Shown here: one piece after another, positions 1-7,254 of the stretch
How the letters are laid out: the number at the start of each line of letters is the position of its first letter
Position numbering within the stretch: position 1 is the first letter of the stretch
Assembly: GCA_937975745.1 (NCBI GenBank)
Contig: CALJUK010000730.1
Span: 1 to 14,141 of the forward strand
Source of the DNA: an uncultured Planctomycetaceae bacterium
GTDB taxonomy: Bacteria; Planctomycetota; Planctomycetia; Planctomycetales; Planctomycetaceae
Reading direction: 5' to 3'
Length of the DNA: 14,141 nt
Program-made: the position numbers and the translations under genes
Notes under the pieces: generated by a model
Seen by the model: the letters and a program-made list of their open reading frames with translations, nothing else
What the model was told of the DNA's origin: nothing
Databases searched by the model: none

Positions 1-112
1 CGTTGAGACGAGGCGCAGGCGAGATGACGCATAATCAACCAGTTCAGTAGGTCAGGCACTGTCTGACGACCTCCCCCCCGACTCCCTCGGCTGGCTGGGC
101 CATTCCGTACAC
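1..112. other. Intergenic sequence at the left edge
   Basis: Downstream of the SBBP-repeat gene. A small imperfect inverted repeat (AGGTCAG...CTGACGACCT, about 49-78) could form a weak hairpin, but no T-tract follows on the minus strand. Nothing else was recognised. Confidence 0.3.
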
Positions 113-1492
113 TCACTTCACTCCGATTTTCGCTAGGAAGATGTCATTGCTGCCGAGGTTGCCGACCTCATGTTGTCCGAACGTCGCTTGTCCTCGGCAG
201 GCACCCGAGAGATACAGGTGGCCGCGACCGTCCGAAACGATCGTGTAGGCGTGGTCGGTCGAGTCGCCTCCGGCCTGCTGGAACCACTGCAGCTTGCCGT
301 CGCTGTCAAACTTCACGATGTGAATGTCCGAGGCGGTCGTTCGGGTTTTCTGCGGCATCCCTTCAAAAGCGACCTTTCCGGTAAATGAACCGGTGGTGTA
401 GCAGTTCCCGTGGCCATCGGTCGTGATCCCCAAGCCATAGTCGATCCCCTCACCGCCGGCAGTCTTCGTCCAGAGTCGTCTTCCATCAGCATCGAAACGC
501 GTCAGTAAAATGTCATGCTTGCCGGCGTTCGAGACTGTCCGGTCAGCCAGCTTGAGTTCTCCCTGAAACATTCCCGAGGCCCAGACATTTCCCTGCTGGT
601 CGGCCGAGATGCCGTGAATCATCGCGCCGGCACTGCCGTATCCCGAATGCAGCCAGACAAGCGTGCCCGCCGAGTCGAACTTTCCCACGACCAAATCTCG
701 CGTGCCGGCCGCTCCGAGTGGTTGACCGGCCAGCGTCGATTCTCCGGAAGCAAATCCACCCAAGTAGCCGTTTCCCTGCTGGTCGGCCGTCATTGCATGC
801 CCCGAGCTGCTCCCCTTGCCGACAGCTGCATGATGCCAGCGAAGCTTTCCGTCGGCATTCAGTCCCAGGCAGACCAAGTGGGCCGGGCCGGGGTGACCGA
901 CCGGCTGACCGTCGAACTTTCCTTCGCGGGCAATCGCGCCTGCCACGAAGACGTTCCCCAACCGGTCGGCTGCGATGCCATGTCCGTAGTCGTAGCCAGC
1001 GCCACCGCCTGTCTTGATCCACACCAGTTTCCCGGCCGAATCGTACTTCGCCACGAACATGTCGTAGTCGCCGCTGGTGGTAATTGTGATGTCACCGAAA
1101 GTCGCTGATTCGCTTTGGAAGTGACCCGTCACGTACACATTGCCGAGATGATCGCTGGCGACGCCATAGCCCCGATCGATGAGTTCTCCGCCTCCTGTTC
1201 TGATCCACAGGAACTGGCCGGCCGGGCTGACCTTCGCCACGAAGAAGTCCATCGAGCCGACTGCCGTGACACTTTGGTCGCCGAACGATGCCGTCCCGGT
1301 GAACTCACCTGTCAGCAGGACATTCCCTTCCGAATCGACTGCCAGGCCGCGCGTCTTGTCATGCAGGGCTCCGCCAGCTGAGATAGTCCATTCGAATTCG
1401 GGGGGACGGGCCGGCTCATCACCACGAACCGATTGTCCGGAGGAGATAAGAGGAAGAAGCGACAGCGTGAAAACAACGGCGTAGAGCTTCAT
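113..1492 (-). CDS. Secreted SBBP-type beta-propeller repeat protein
   Basis: A 459-residue exported protein. Residues 1-24 form a signal peptide (K2, hydrophobic core AVVFTLSLLPLIS, then a small-residue region). The rest is seven tandem repeats of about 61 residues. Each starts with a motif such as GLAVDSEGN (50), GVASDHLGN (110), GIAADRLGN (172), AMTADQQGN (233), GISADQQGN (294), GITTDGHGN (355) and TIVSDGRGH (417), followed by an xFVAKYDSAGKLVW-like strand. This pattern matches SBBP (beta-propeller) repeats, and seven copies fit a complete seven-bladed propeller. No catalytic motif is visible; such proteins are generally taken to be extracytoplasmic binding or scaffold proteins. It is the last gene of the minus-strand cluster, 48 bp after the SGNH hydrolase stop, so co-transcription is plausible. 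The specific ligand is unknown. The family call is firm; the function is not. Confidence 0.85.
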   Translation of the reverse strand: MKLYAVVFTLSLLPLISSGQSVRGDEPARPPEFEWTISAGGALHDKTRGLAVDSEGNVLLTGEFTGTASFGDQSVTAVGSMDFFVAKVSPAGQFLWIRTGGGELIDRGYGVASDHLGNVYVTGHFQSESATFGDITITTSGDYDMFVAKYDSAGKLVWIKTGGGAGYDYGHGIAADRLGNVFVAGAIAREGKFDGQPVGHPGPAHLVCLGLNADGKLRWHHAAVGKGSSSGHAMTADQQGNGYLGGFASGESTLAGQPLGAAGTRDLVVGKFDSAGTLVWLHSGYGSAGAMIHGISADQQGNVWASGMFQGELKLADRTVSNAGKHDILLTRFDADGRRLWTKTAGGEGIDYGLGITTDGHGNCYTTGSFTGKVAFEGMPQKTRTTASDIHIVKFDSDGKLQWFQQAGGDSTDHAYTIVSDGRGHLYLSGACRGQATFGQHEVGNLGSNDIFLAKIGVK

Positions 1493-1540
1493 GGTTTCCT
1501 CGGAGAATCAGCGGGAGGGGAGGGCAGGGGGAAGATGGGA

Positions 1541-2410
1541 CTACTTTGAAATCTTCTCGCGAAGCAGTTTCGCCAGGTACTTGGCTGTCTCGTCACCGAT
1601 AACGTTGTAGCCCGCCAGATTGGGATGCCGATCGCCGTACCAGCCGGGAAGGTCCCCCAGGATTGCATCGAGTTCGTTCGACATCACGACAACCCGGTCG
1701 CCTCGAACGAATGGTTTGACGAATTCGTGGTATTTTTCGGGCACCTTGTTCAGCGGATATCGCCGGTAATTGAGCATGTTGGGTCCTTTTTCCAACTCGG
1801 CCGCGTATCGCGGATAGATGTCGAAGACGGCCAGTCCTTCCTTCTCGGCCACCTGCCGGACGAGATCGTTGATTTGCGTGCTGCCCTCCTCGTTGGAAAA
1901 AGGAATGACCGTCATGGGAATCAGCAGCGCCTGCGGATGATCTTTCCGAAGCCGGGCCAGCAAATCGTGGAAGTCTTTGGGAAAGTTCTCGGCGAAGTTC
2001 TCCCGCCTGGCCCGATCGTTGAGCCCATAACGGATGAAGACGTAGTCGATACCGGGCAATTTGGCAGCGACGCGGTCATATCGGCCAGTATCCAACAGGC
2101 GGTGGATATACTCTCCACTGAGGGCGGTGTTGATCACGTGGCAGGCCGGCAGGTCGCCCTCAGCCGCGATGAGTTGCTCGATCACATTCTCGAGATGCGG
2201 GCCCTCAGGCTTCAATTGGCGGGGAATGCTTCCTTCGGCTGTGCTGTCTCCCAGTAGAAGAATCTGAATCTTGCCTTCGTGCTCGGCGTGGGCATTTGTC
2301 GACGTCAGCAGGCAGGCTGAAGCAAGTATGACTGCTGCCAGACCGGCCACGGCGGGTTTCAGAAGTCTTGGGGGGAACGTCATCGGTGTGGAGTCTTTCT
2401 TCGGCGGCAT
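1541..2410 (-). CDS. Exported SGNH/GDSL-family hydrolase (esterase-like)
   Basis: A secreted serine hydrolase of about 289 residues. Numbering from the TTG codon at 2413, the hydrophobic signal segment spans about 20-43 (AVAGLAAVILASACLL...AHA). Block I is GDST (55-58) with nucleophile S57, block II glycine is G100 in ALSGEY, block III is GLND (130-133), and block V is GDRHPN with H263 as the probable general base. The usual Asp sits three residues before that His; here it is two before (D261), so the exact triad geometry is uncertain. I chose the ATG at 2410; the ATG at 2383 gives a shorter leader (MTFPPRLLKP) that would also work as a signal peptide, and neither has a strong ribosome binding site. 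Related planctomycete enzymes are thought to deacylate sugars or glycans. Its position after a dehydrogenase and a DUF4838 protein supports a role in carbohydrate breakdown, but the substrate cannot be read from the sequence. Confidence 0.85.
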   Translation of the reverse strand: MPPKKDSTPMTFPPRLLKPAVAGLAAVILASACLLTSTNAHAEHEGKIQILLLGDSTAEGSIPRQLKPEGPHLENVIEQLIAAEGDLPACHVINTALSGEYIHRLLDTGRYDRVAAKLPGIDYVFIRYGLNDRARRENFAENFPKDFHDLLARLRKDHPQALLIPMTVIPFSNEEGSTQINDLVRQVAEKEGLAVFDIYPRYAAELEKGPNMLNYRRYPLNKVPEKYHEFVKPFVRGDRVVVMSNELDAILGDLPGWYGDRHPNLAGYNVIGDETAKYLAKLLREKISK

Positions 2411-2462
2411 CAACGTGCCGTGAATATGGAGGTGTGTTCTTGTAGCAGATCCGAAACGGATT

Positions 2463-3464
2463 CTAAAACGTCACGACACGATTCTCGCGGGCCGATTGTT
2501 CGGCCAGCAAGATCGCATGGACGACGTCGCGTGATTCTTGCGGAGTAATGACGCTCGGCGTCTTGCCTTCGACGACGCACTTGAGGAAGTAATCGAACTC
2601 CTCCTTCAAGAAACCGCGTCGCATGTCGTGCACCTTGGGCCAATACGTCGACTGCGGATAGCTTAACCCGGACTCGTTCAGCAGTGTGAACTGAACGCCC
2701 GAGTTGTCGATGTAAATGGCCCCTTTGGTTCCGACGATCTCCATGCGGGCATCGATGGCATAGGGCGCGTTCTCTGGAAGACACCAGATGTTTTCGATGA
2801 CGGCAATGGCATCGCTTTCCAGCCGAAACATGGCCCAGCCAAGATCATCGTGCCCCAACTCGGGCCGCGTGTTGAGCGACTGGGCGTAGACCGTTACCGG
2901 TTGCACACCGGCGTACCACAGCATCAGGTCGAGGTCATGCACACCATCGCCGAACAGAGCGCTGATCTGCTTGAGATGGCTCTCGGTAATCCATTTGGCG
3001 AGGTTTCTCCGGGCATGCATCGAAAGAATCGCGCCGAGCTGTCCCTGCTCGATGGCTTCCTTCGCCAAGGCGTAGCTCGTATCGAATCGGCAGACATGTC
3101 CCACCATGAAGGCCTTGGTTGAAGCTCGCAAGGCGTCGAGGATTTGATCGCACGCTTCGACCGTGTCGGCCATCGGTTTTTCGAGGAAGACATGCTTTCC
3201 CGCCGCAATGGCATCGAGCGTCGGCTGCAGATGATCGCCGACATGCGTGACGATGGTGACCATCTCGATCTCGTCGTCGGCCAACAGGTCCTGGTAGTCC
3301 GTGTAGGTCTTCGCGATGCCGTACTTGTCGGCCACTTCCCGCAGTCGGTCGGGCCGTCGAGTACAGACCGCCGTGACGTCGGCCTGCGGGAGCTGCTGCA
3401 GCGTGTCGACATGATGCTCACCGAACCAGCCGAGCCCAATCACACCGCATCGAATCCGTCTCAT
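2463..3464 (-). CDS. Gfo/Idh/MocA-family NAD(P)-dependent oxidoreductase
   Basis: A 333-residue cytoplasmic dehydrogenase with no signal peptide. The N-terminal Rossmann fold carries GLGWFG at residues 10-15. The family's conserved EKP motif lies at 95-97 (HVFLEKPMAD), and its Lys takes part in catalysis in this family. The C-terminal alpha/beta domain contains GDGVHDLDL at 172-180, which matches the conserved D-x-x-x-H/D substrate-site segment. Length is normal and the start at MRRIRCGVIG places the Rossmann motif where the family expects it. Members oxidise or reduce hydroxyl groups on sugars or inositols; the substrate here is not determinable. It sits between the DUF4838 gene (248 bp upstream) and the SGNH hydrolase (about 50 bp downstream), so it probably handles a sugar released by the secreted enzymes. 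Confidence 0.92.
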   Translation of the reverse strand: MRRIRCGVIGLGWFGEHHVDTLQQLPQADVTAVCTRRPDRLREVADKYGIAKTYTDYQDLLADDEIEMVTIVTHVGDHLQPTLDAIAAGKHVFLEKPMADTVEACDQILDALRASTKAFMVGHVCRFDTSYALAKEAIEQGQLGAILSMHARRNLAKWITESHLKQISALFGDGVHDLDLMLWYAGVQPVTVYAQSLNTRPELGHDDLGWAMFRLESDAIAVIENIWCLPENAPYAIDARMEIVGTKGAIYIDNSGVQFTLLNESGLSYPQSTYWPKVHDMRRGFLKEEFDYFLKCVVEGKTPSVITPQESRDVVHAILLAEQSARENRVVTF

Positions 3465-3517
3465 GGTGAATCATCCTGTTGTGTCGTTCCGCGGACTTTG
3501 GCCTCGTGAGATTGCTT

Positions 3518-3529
3518 CATGACGTCATG
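3518..3529. promoter_or_regulatory. Perfect 12-bp palindrome upstream of the oxidoreductase gene
   Basis: The sequence CATGACGTCATG is a perfect palindrome about 54-65 bp upstream of the ATG at 3464, in the 248-bp non-coding gap after the DUF4838 C-terminal segment. Its position would suit an operator for a dimeric regulator of the oxidoreductase gene. No partner site or clear -35/-10 pair was recognised, so this is suggestive only. Confidence 0.2.
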
Positions 3530-3712
3530 CTGCCGGCCGCAGTGCGCAGAATCCACCACCGAAGCCTCCGCTACCAGCGCGGCCGGCTCGCTGTCGTCCC
3601 GGCAGAGGTCTCGCACATCGTAGACTGCCGTCTTCTGGATTTCTCCTGCAGGCCGCTGCGATCGTTTGCCTAAAGTCGTGGTGGAGGGACAGCGGACCGA
3701 CACCCGCGACGG

Positions 3713-4048
3713 TCATTTCTTGGGAATGGCGTCAGCCGGAAGCAGAAGTTGGTCGGGAGCCCGCGCGACATAGGGGGGCACAGTCATCAGAATGACATCC
3801 GCGCCGCTGCTCCGCACATCCAGCCGCCAGCACTTGCCATCCTCTCCCTCGGGAACCGGGACCGAAAAATATCCCTGCCCGATGACGACTCCGTCTTCCC
3901 AACTGCGACCTGACGGGAAGATTCTCGGCTTGTCGGTACTCGAAAAACCGCCAATGACCTGCGTTCCGTGCGGAACGTAGAAGTAGACGCGCGACCCGGA
4001 ATTCAGATGCAATCGCGACTGCGTGCTGGCCTCTCGTGTCACAAGGAG
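3713..4048 (-). pseudogene. Cut-off C-terminal module of the DUF4838 protein
   Basis: This open stretch continues in exactly the same frame as the DUF4838 gene; only the TAA at 4051-4049 separates them. The first possible start is GTG at 4042, and no good ribosome binding site precedes it. The encoded ~110 residues look like a beta-sandwich ending (SRVYFYVPHGTQVIGGF, then GYFSVPVPEGEDGKCWRLDV, then VILMTVPPYVARAPDQLLLP). As I recall the family, planctomycete DUF4838 proteins often end in such a module. The simplest reading is one gene of about 809 codons split by a nonsense change. Separate translation from GTG, stop-codon readthrough or a base-call error are alternatives. The stop of this segment is TGA at 3715-3713. 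Confidence 0.65.
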
Positions 4049-6142
4049 TTAGGGAGGAAACGTCAAACTGGTCATTGCTCCTGCATCGGCTGATGTCAGA
4101 CGATGCAGCCCAGCGAACTTCGATTGGAGACGGATCGCGTGAGACTCGCCGTCCGGCTTGACCAACAGGCTGTCCACAACGCCGTCAATCGGCTGCCCGA
4201 CGGTCTCCAGTTGAAATCGTGTCTCGCGTACTTTCCGATACGATGGGATTTCGCCTGTCACTGCTTCAAACACGACGTCCGACGGTTGCTTGTTCCAGAT
4301 AAGCCAGAACTGTTCGTGACGGTCCCGGGGACCAAAATCTCCCAGCTCGGCGAATCCGCGTTCCAATTCCGCCGGGCGGATGGGGCCGCCAAATTGCTGC
4401 GGCGTGAAGTCGAACAGCGGATTGTCGGCAATTCCTTGGGCGATGATGCTGGCGATCTCTGCGGCTTCAAACGGTTGCGAGGTCTTCCAGGGGTTGGTCG
4501 ATTCAGGTTGCCCCCAGGCAGCCTGTTCGGGCACGATGATCAGTTTGTCGCGGTGCGGTATGTCGCGATACAAGGCCTGCGTATGAACCATGCCCGTCTC
4601 GCGGGCCCGCCACGCCAATTGAATCGCCGCAATCCCTTCCTCAGTGGAACCCTGCCGATAGTCGTAGATGTGTTGTACAAATCGAGTGTAGATGGCCAGA
4701 TCGTCCAGCCGGGCTTGCACGGATGCGTCGGCCGTCAGCTGTTTCGCCTCGCCGATCAGTCGATACATGCGACCGATCAGGTCTCTCGACAAGAGTGGTC
4801 GATTGGCACCGTCGATCAAATCGAAAAAGGTCTTCATCGGGCCGGCCGCTTCACCGAAGCAGTCTGTGACAAACCGGTCGACGATTTGGTCGACGCGTTC
4901 CGCCTCCGAGACGTCCCAGAGCAAACGAGCGGACAAAAAGTGTCCCAAGCCACACGGTCCCCAACAGTCTCCGGACTCGCTGGTGTAAAAGCGCGCCCCC
5001 AGCTCGTGGAATCGGGGGATGGTTTCGGCAAGATACTCGGTATTGCTGGCCCGCGAGGATCCGGGCAAATTGCGGTCCCAAGCCACGACGCTGTGATACT
5101 CGCGAATACCAAACTGCTGGACGCCCGAGGCTTTCCAGGCGGCGATTGTTTCCTCGGGTGTCTGATCCGAGAACGCCGTCGCAACGGAAATGACCACCTT
5201 GCCATGCGGTTGAATTCGGGGAGCCTTTGCATGCCCGGCGTAGGCATACATTCCCAAGTGTATTCGGTCGAAACCGGCTTCTTCCAGAGCGGTCGCGGCC
5301 TGGTTGGCGAGCAGAATCAATCGATCACTGGGGCTGCCGATGGCCTGGCAGTCGTCGCATTCGCACCAACCCAGGCCGTCAGTGGGATCGAGCGAAATCG
5401 AATCGAGCGTCGGTTCAGCCTTCGCCTGGGTGACAACGTCCGCTGCGACCAGCTTGCGCAGATCCTCATTCGAGATGCAAAACTTCTCCAGCCCGTTGAT
5501 GGCAACCCGCTTGCCATCGACCAATGCCAGCCATTCCGGATGCTGGTCAAAAAGGTCCTTATGCCGCTGGACGATGCGACCCCAGGAATGCCCCGTGTTG
5601 AGGTCAAATCCACCACCCATTCGATTGCGCGCGACCCACTGCCGGTACGTTTCTTCGTTCCACGGATCTCGCCCATAACCATACCAGACATTGCGTGATC
5701 GGTACGCGGGCCGCTCGTCGACGTTCAGATCGAGTTTGATCTCCGAATGCCTTGGGACAATTTCCCAGTGGGCCGTCGGAAAGTACTGTCGGTAACCGAT
5801 GCGGTACAGCAAGTCCCAGACGGCGTGTTGGACGGCCAAGTCCGATCCGCCAACAATACGGAGACTCTGATCGCGAGTGCGGATCGTGTAGTGTTCGGGC
5901 GCTTGTGGATCGGCAACCACTTCGAGTGCAATCCCGTTTGCTCCCTTCGTCGACTGCAGTTCAAACGAGGCTTGGCCGATGCGGCCGAGATATTCGACCA
6001 AATCTTCGGCAGCCTGTCGGACTGTGTCAGACGCATCGGGCGCAATGATCACAGGCATCAACGCCTTGCCATCCCGACAAAGGATGGCTCCCTCGGCAGA
6101 ATGACACACAAGCAGAACAACAACGATCAGAAACGCCTTCAT
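4049..6142 (-). CDS. Secreted DUF4838-domain protein with GH67 N-terminal-like region
   Basis: A secreted protein of 697 residues. I start it at the ATG at 6142 (MKAFLIVVVLLVCHSAEG, a clean signal peptide, with GAGG in ATGAGGCATCG upstream) rather than at an in-frame start 14 codons earlier. Residues about 20-135 resemble the alpha-glucuronidase N-terminal domain, with DTVRQAAEDLVEYLGRIG and LAVQHAVWDLLYRIGYRQYFP. Residues about 150-430 form the DUF4838 region, including NTGHSWGRI, QHPEWLALVDGKR and DPTDGLGWCECDDC, whose cysteines (260, 262 and 265) may bind metal or form disulfides. The biochemical activity of DUF4838 is not established; fold similarity suggests a glycoside hydrolase acting on acidic or complex glycans. 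The reading frame stops at TAA 4051-4049, but coding sequence continues in frame beyond it, so the protein is probably truncated relative to its relatives. It is first in the minus-strand cluster. Confidence 0.85.
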   Translation of the reverse strand: MKAFLIVVVLLVCHSAEGAILCRDGKALMPVIIAPDASDTVRQAAEDLVEYLGRIGQASFELQSTKGANGIALEVVADPQAPEHYTIRTRDQSLRIVGGSDLAVQHAVWDLLYRIGYRQYFPTAHWEIVPRHSEIKLDLNVDERPAYRSRNVWYGYGRDPWNEETYRQWVARNRMGGGFDLNTGHSWGRIVQRHKDLFDQHPEWLALVDGKRVAINGLEKFCISNEDLRKLVAADVVTQAKAEPTLDSISLDPTDGLGWCECDDCQAIGSPSDRLILLANQAATALEEAGFDRIHLGMYAYAGHAKAPRIQPHGKVVISVATAFSDQTPEETIAAWKASGVQQFGIREYHSVVAWDRNLPGSSRASNTEYLAETIPRFHELGARFYTSESGDCWGPCGLGHFLSARLLWDVSEAERVDQIVDRFVTDCFGEAAGPMKTFFDLIDGANRPLLSRDLIGRMYRLIGEAKQLTADASVQARLDDLAIYTRFVQHIYDYRQGSTEEGIAAIQLAWRARETGMVHTQALYRDIPHRDKLIIVPEQAAWGQPESTNPWKTSQPFEAAEIASIIAQGIADNPLFDFTPQQFGGPIRPAELERGFAELGDFGPRDRHEQFWLIWNKQPSDVVFEAVTGEIPSYRKVRETRFQLETVGQPIDGVVDSLLVKPDGESHAIRLQSKFAGLHRLTSADAGAMTSLTFPP

Positions 6143-6427
6143 GGGCGATGCCTCATTGACAAGACTGCTTGAAAGCGGCTTCAACGCGTGACGATGTCAG
6201 CTCCGCTGACCGTCCGCAAACGGCAACGCGGAATGAATGTGATCTGACTGAAACCAGTTCCAAAGCCTGTTGGTGCGAGTCTTCGGCCAGCATTCACAGG
6301 ACGAAGGCGAAGCACACAGAGGTCTTGAAACCGCATCTAGAATGTACCCTACACAATCCGATGCAGGAACACACATGATGAGTGTGCCCTTTGCCAGGCT
6401 GGATCGAACAGCAGCGCCGGGGTCCGC
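6143..6427. other. Divergent intergenic region
   Basis: These 285 bp separate the minus-strand DUF4838 gene from the plus-strand sulfatase remnant and should carry the promoter of the carbohydrate cluster. I saw no confident -35/-10 pair, operator or RNA structure. Confidence 0.4.
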
Positions 6428-6739
6428 ATGATGAAACTGCGGCTTACGCTTTACCTGCTGATGGTGAGTTTTCTCTGGCATTGTCTGGATGATGAGCTGC
6501 CGGCCTGTCGGTCGAATATCATTGCGGTGATGGCGGATGATCTTGGCTGGTCGGATGTGGAATGTTACGGGGGCGAGAGCGAGACGCCCCACATCGACTC
6601 TCTCGCGCAGGATGGACTCTGCTGGACGCAGTTCGACAACGGGCGTCGTGGCGTTTCGATGGGATCCCTGAACGCACTGGGCGAAGTCCTGAAACTGAAG
6701 ATCACCTTGGGGCGGAAGCCCACGCGGGAATGCGAATAG
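6428..6739 (+). pseudogene. N-terminal remnant of a sulfatase
   Basis: A 103-residue reading frame with a signal-like N-terminus (residues 4-18, LRLTLYLLMVSFLWH) followed by an unmistakable type I sulfatase beginning: SNIIAVMADDLGWSDVECYGG (29-49), ETPHIDSLAQDGL (52-64) and TQFDNG (67-72). D37 and D38 are the family's first metal ligands. Immediately after this, where sulfatases carry C/S-x-P-x-R (the Cys becomes formylglycine), the sequence reads RRGVSMGSL, so the catalytic residue is missing. Homology then ends and the frame closes at 103 residues, against roughly 450-550 for the family. The remaining alkaline-phosphatase-like fold is absent. It is a truncated, catalytically dead fragment, broken at or just before the active-site motif, and it marks the beginning of the scarred region. 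Confidence 0.75.
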
Positions 6740-6983
6740 ACCATGGCAAGCGTAGTGAAACGACCGACGCCAGGAACGGAGGAGGCTGCTTCCCGACGAA
6801 TGGGGCGCCTGCGATCCATGTTGTTCGAACCCAACGAAGCTCTCCAGGCGACGGGAACTGACGATGCAACGGCCATCGCGGCAACCGAGACGCACCACCA
6901 GTGTGAGCGCGCAGCACGCTCAATGGTGCCGAGGGATGCGAGCGAGTGCACGGCCTCAGGAGCGGACCCGGCTCAAAAGAAAA
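6740..6983. other. Non-coding scar downstream of the sulfatase remnant
   Basis: No convincing gene is visible. A short stretch near 6821-6862 encodes PNEALQATGT in the +2 frame, which resembles the NEALQ-type peptide derived from a family of intergenic repeats scattered in many bacterial genomes. A small inverted repeat, TGAGCG...CGCTCA with a 7-nt loop, lies at about 6903-6921. I infer degenerate repeat or mobile-element debris. Confidence 0.3.
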
Positions 6984-7016
6984 CGCCCAAGTCTGTGCGA
7001 ATTGCAGACTTGGGCG
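6984..7016 (-). terminator. Rho-independent-type hairpin, minus-strand orientation
   Basis: A perfect 12-bp inverted repeat: CGCCCAAGTCTG at 6984-6995 and CAGACTTGGGCG at 7005-7016, with a 9-nt loop. Read on the minus strand, the stem is followed directly by TTTTCTTTTGAG, giving the classic stem-plus-U-tract form. On the plus strand the stem is followed by AAGGTGTG, so it would not terminate in that direction. There is no intact minus-strand gene upstream (to the right) now, so the terminator probably outlived the gene or tRNA that it served. Confidence 0.65.
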
Positions 7017-7032
7017 AAGGTGTGCACGCTGA

Positions 7033-7254
7033 TGCCAGCGGTTGCCAAAGGTAGCGGTGGAGGGACTCGAAACATCCACCAATGCCAAGGCGAAAACGGG
7101 CATTTCAGAACAAGGCCGCGCAAAATCCGACGTAAACGGCGCAGCAGAGCCCCAATTCCCGGCCGATCTGCAGGCCATCATCTCAGCATGGCCGACTCTC
7201 CCTGACTCCACCAAAGCAAGCATCCGGGCTCTCTGCAGAAGGGAGTCTGTCTGA
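7033..7254 (+). pseudogene. Coding remnant resembling the tail associated with planctomycete integrases
   Basis: The frame opens after a TGA at 7030-7032 and ends at TGA 7252-7254. Its C-terminal part reads PADLQAIISAWPTLPDSTKA followed by SIRALCRRE. From memory, the pattern L-x-x-(I/V)-x-x-AWP-x-LP-x-x-(V/I/T)KA is seen at the C-terminus of many planctomycete tyrosine recombinases. The N-terminal part overlaps the tRNA-like fragment (VEGLETS is encoded by GTGGAGGGACTCGAAACATCC). There is no ATG start (the only candidate is TTG at 7042) and no recombinase catalytic domain, so this is at best the last ~60 residues of such a gene. Identification rests on motif recall and is tentative. Confidence 0.35.
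7050..7074 (-). repeat. tRNA 3'-end-like fragment (possible attachment-site remnant)
   Basis: Read on the minus strand, TTTCGAGTCCCTCCACCGCTA has the form of a tRNA 3' end: a T-loop-like TTCGAGTCC followed by an acceptor-like CCACCGC and a discriminator. The remaining tRNA (D arm, anticodon arm, 5' acceptor strand) is not present to the right, and the 5' side of the T stem does not pair well. So it is at most a fragment. Such fragments are typical of att sites left by tRNA-targeting integrases. It lies 34 bp from a minus-strand terminator hairpin, which would fit a former tRNA transcription unit. Confidence 0.3.

Noticed and set aside
515..1108. A 197-codon plus-strand frame opposite the SBBP gene
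   Set aside because: Antisense shadow of a regular repeat gene; the repeat periodicity explains the open frame.
2449..2461. Hairpin ATCCG-AAA-CGGAT at the end of the oxidoreductase gene
   Set aside because: Only a 5-bp stem with no T-tract on the transcribed side; not good enough to call a terminator.
4103..5698. A 531-codon open frame on the plus strand
   Set aside because: It lies completely antisense to the DUF4838 gene, whose protein has a signal peptide and family motifs. The antisense translation has no recognisable family features and is a codon-bias shadow.
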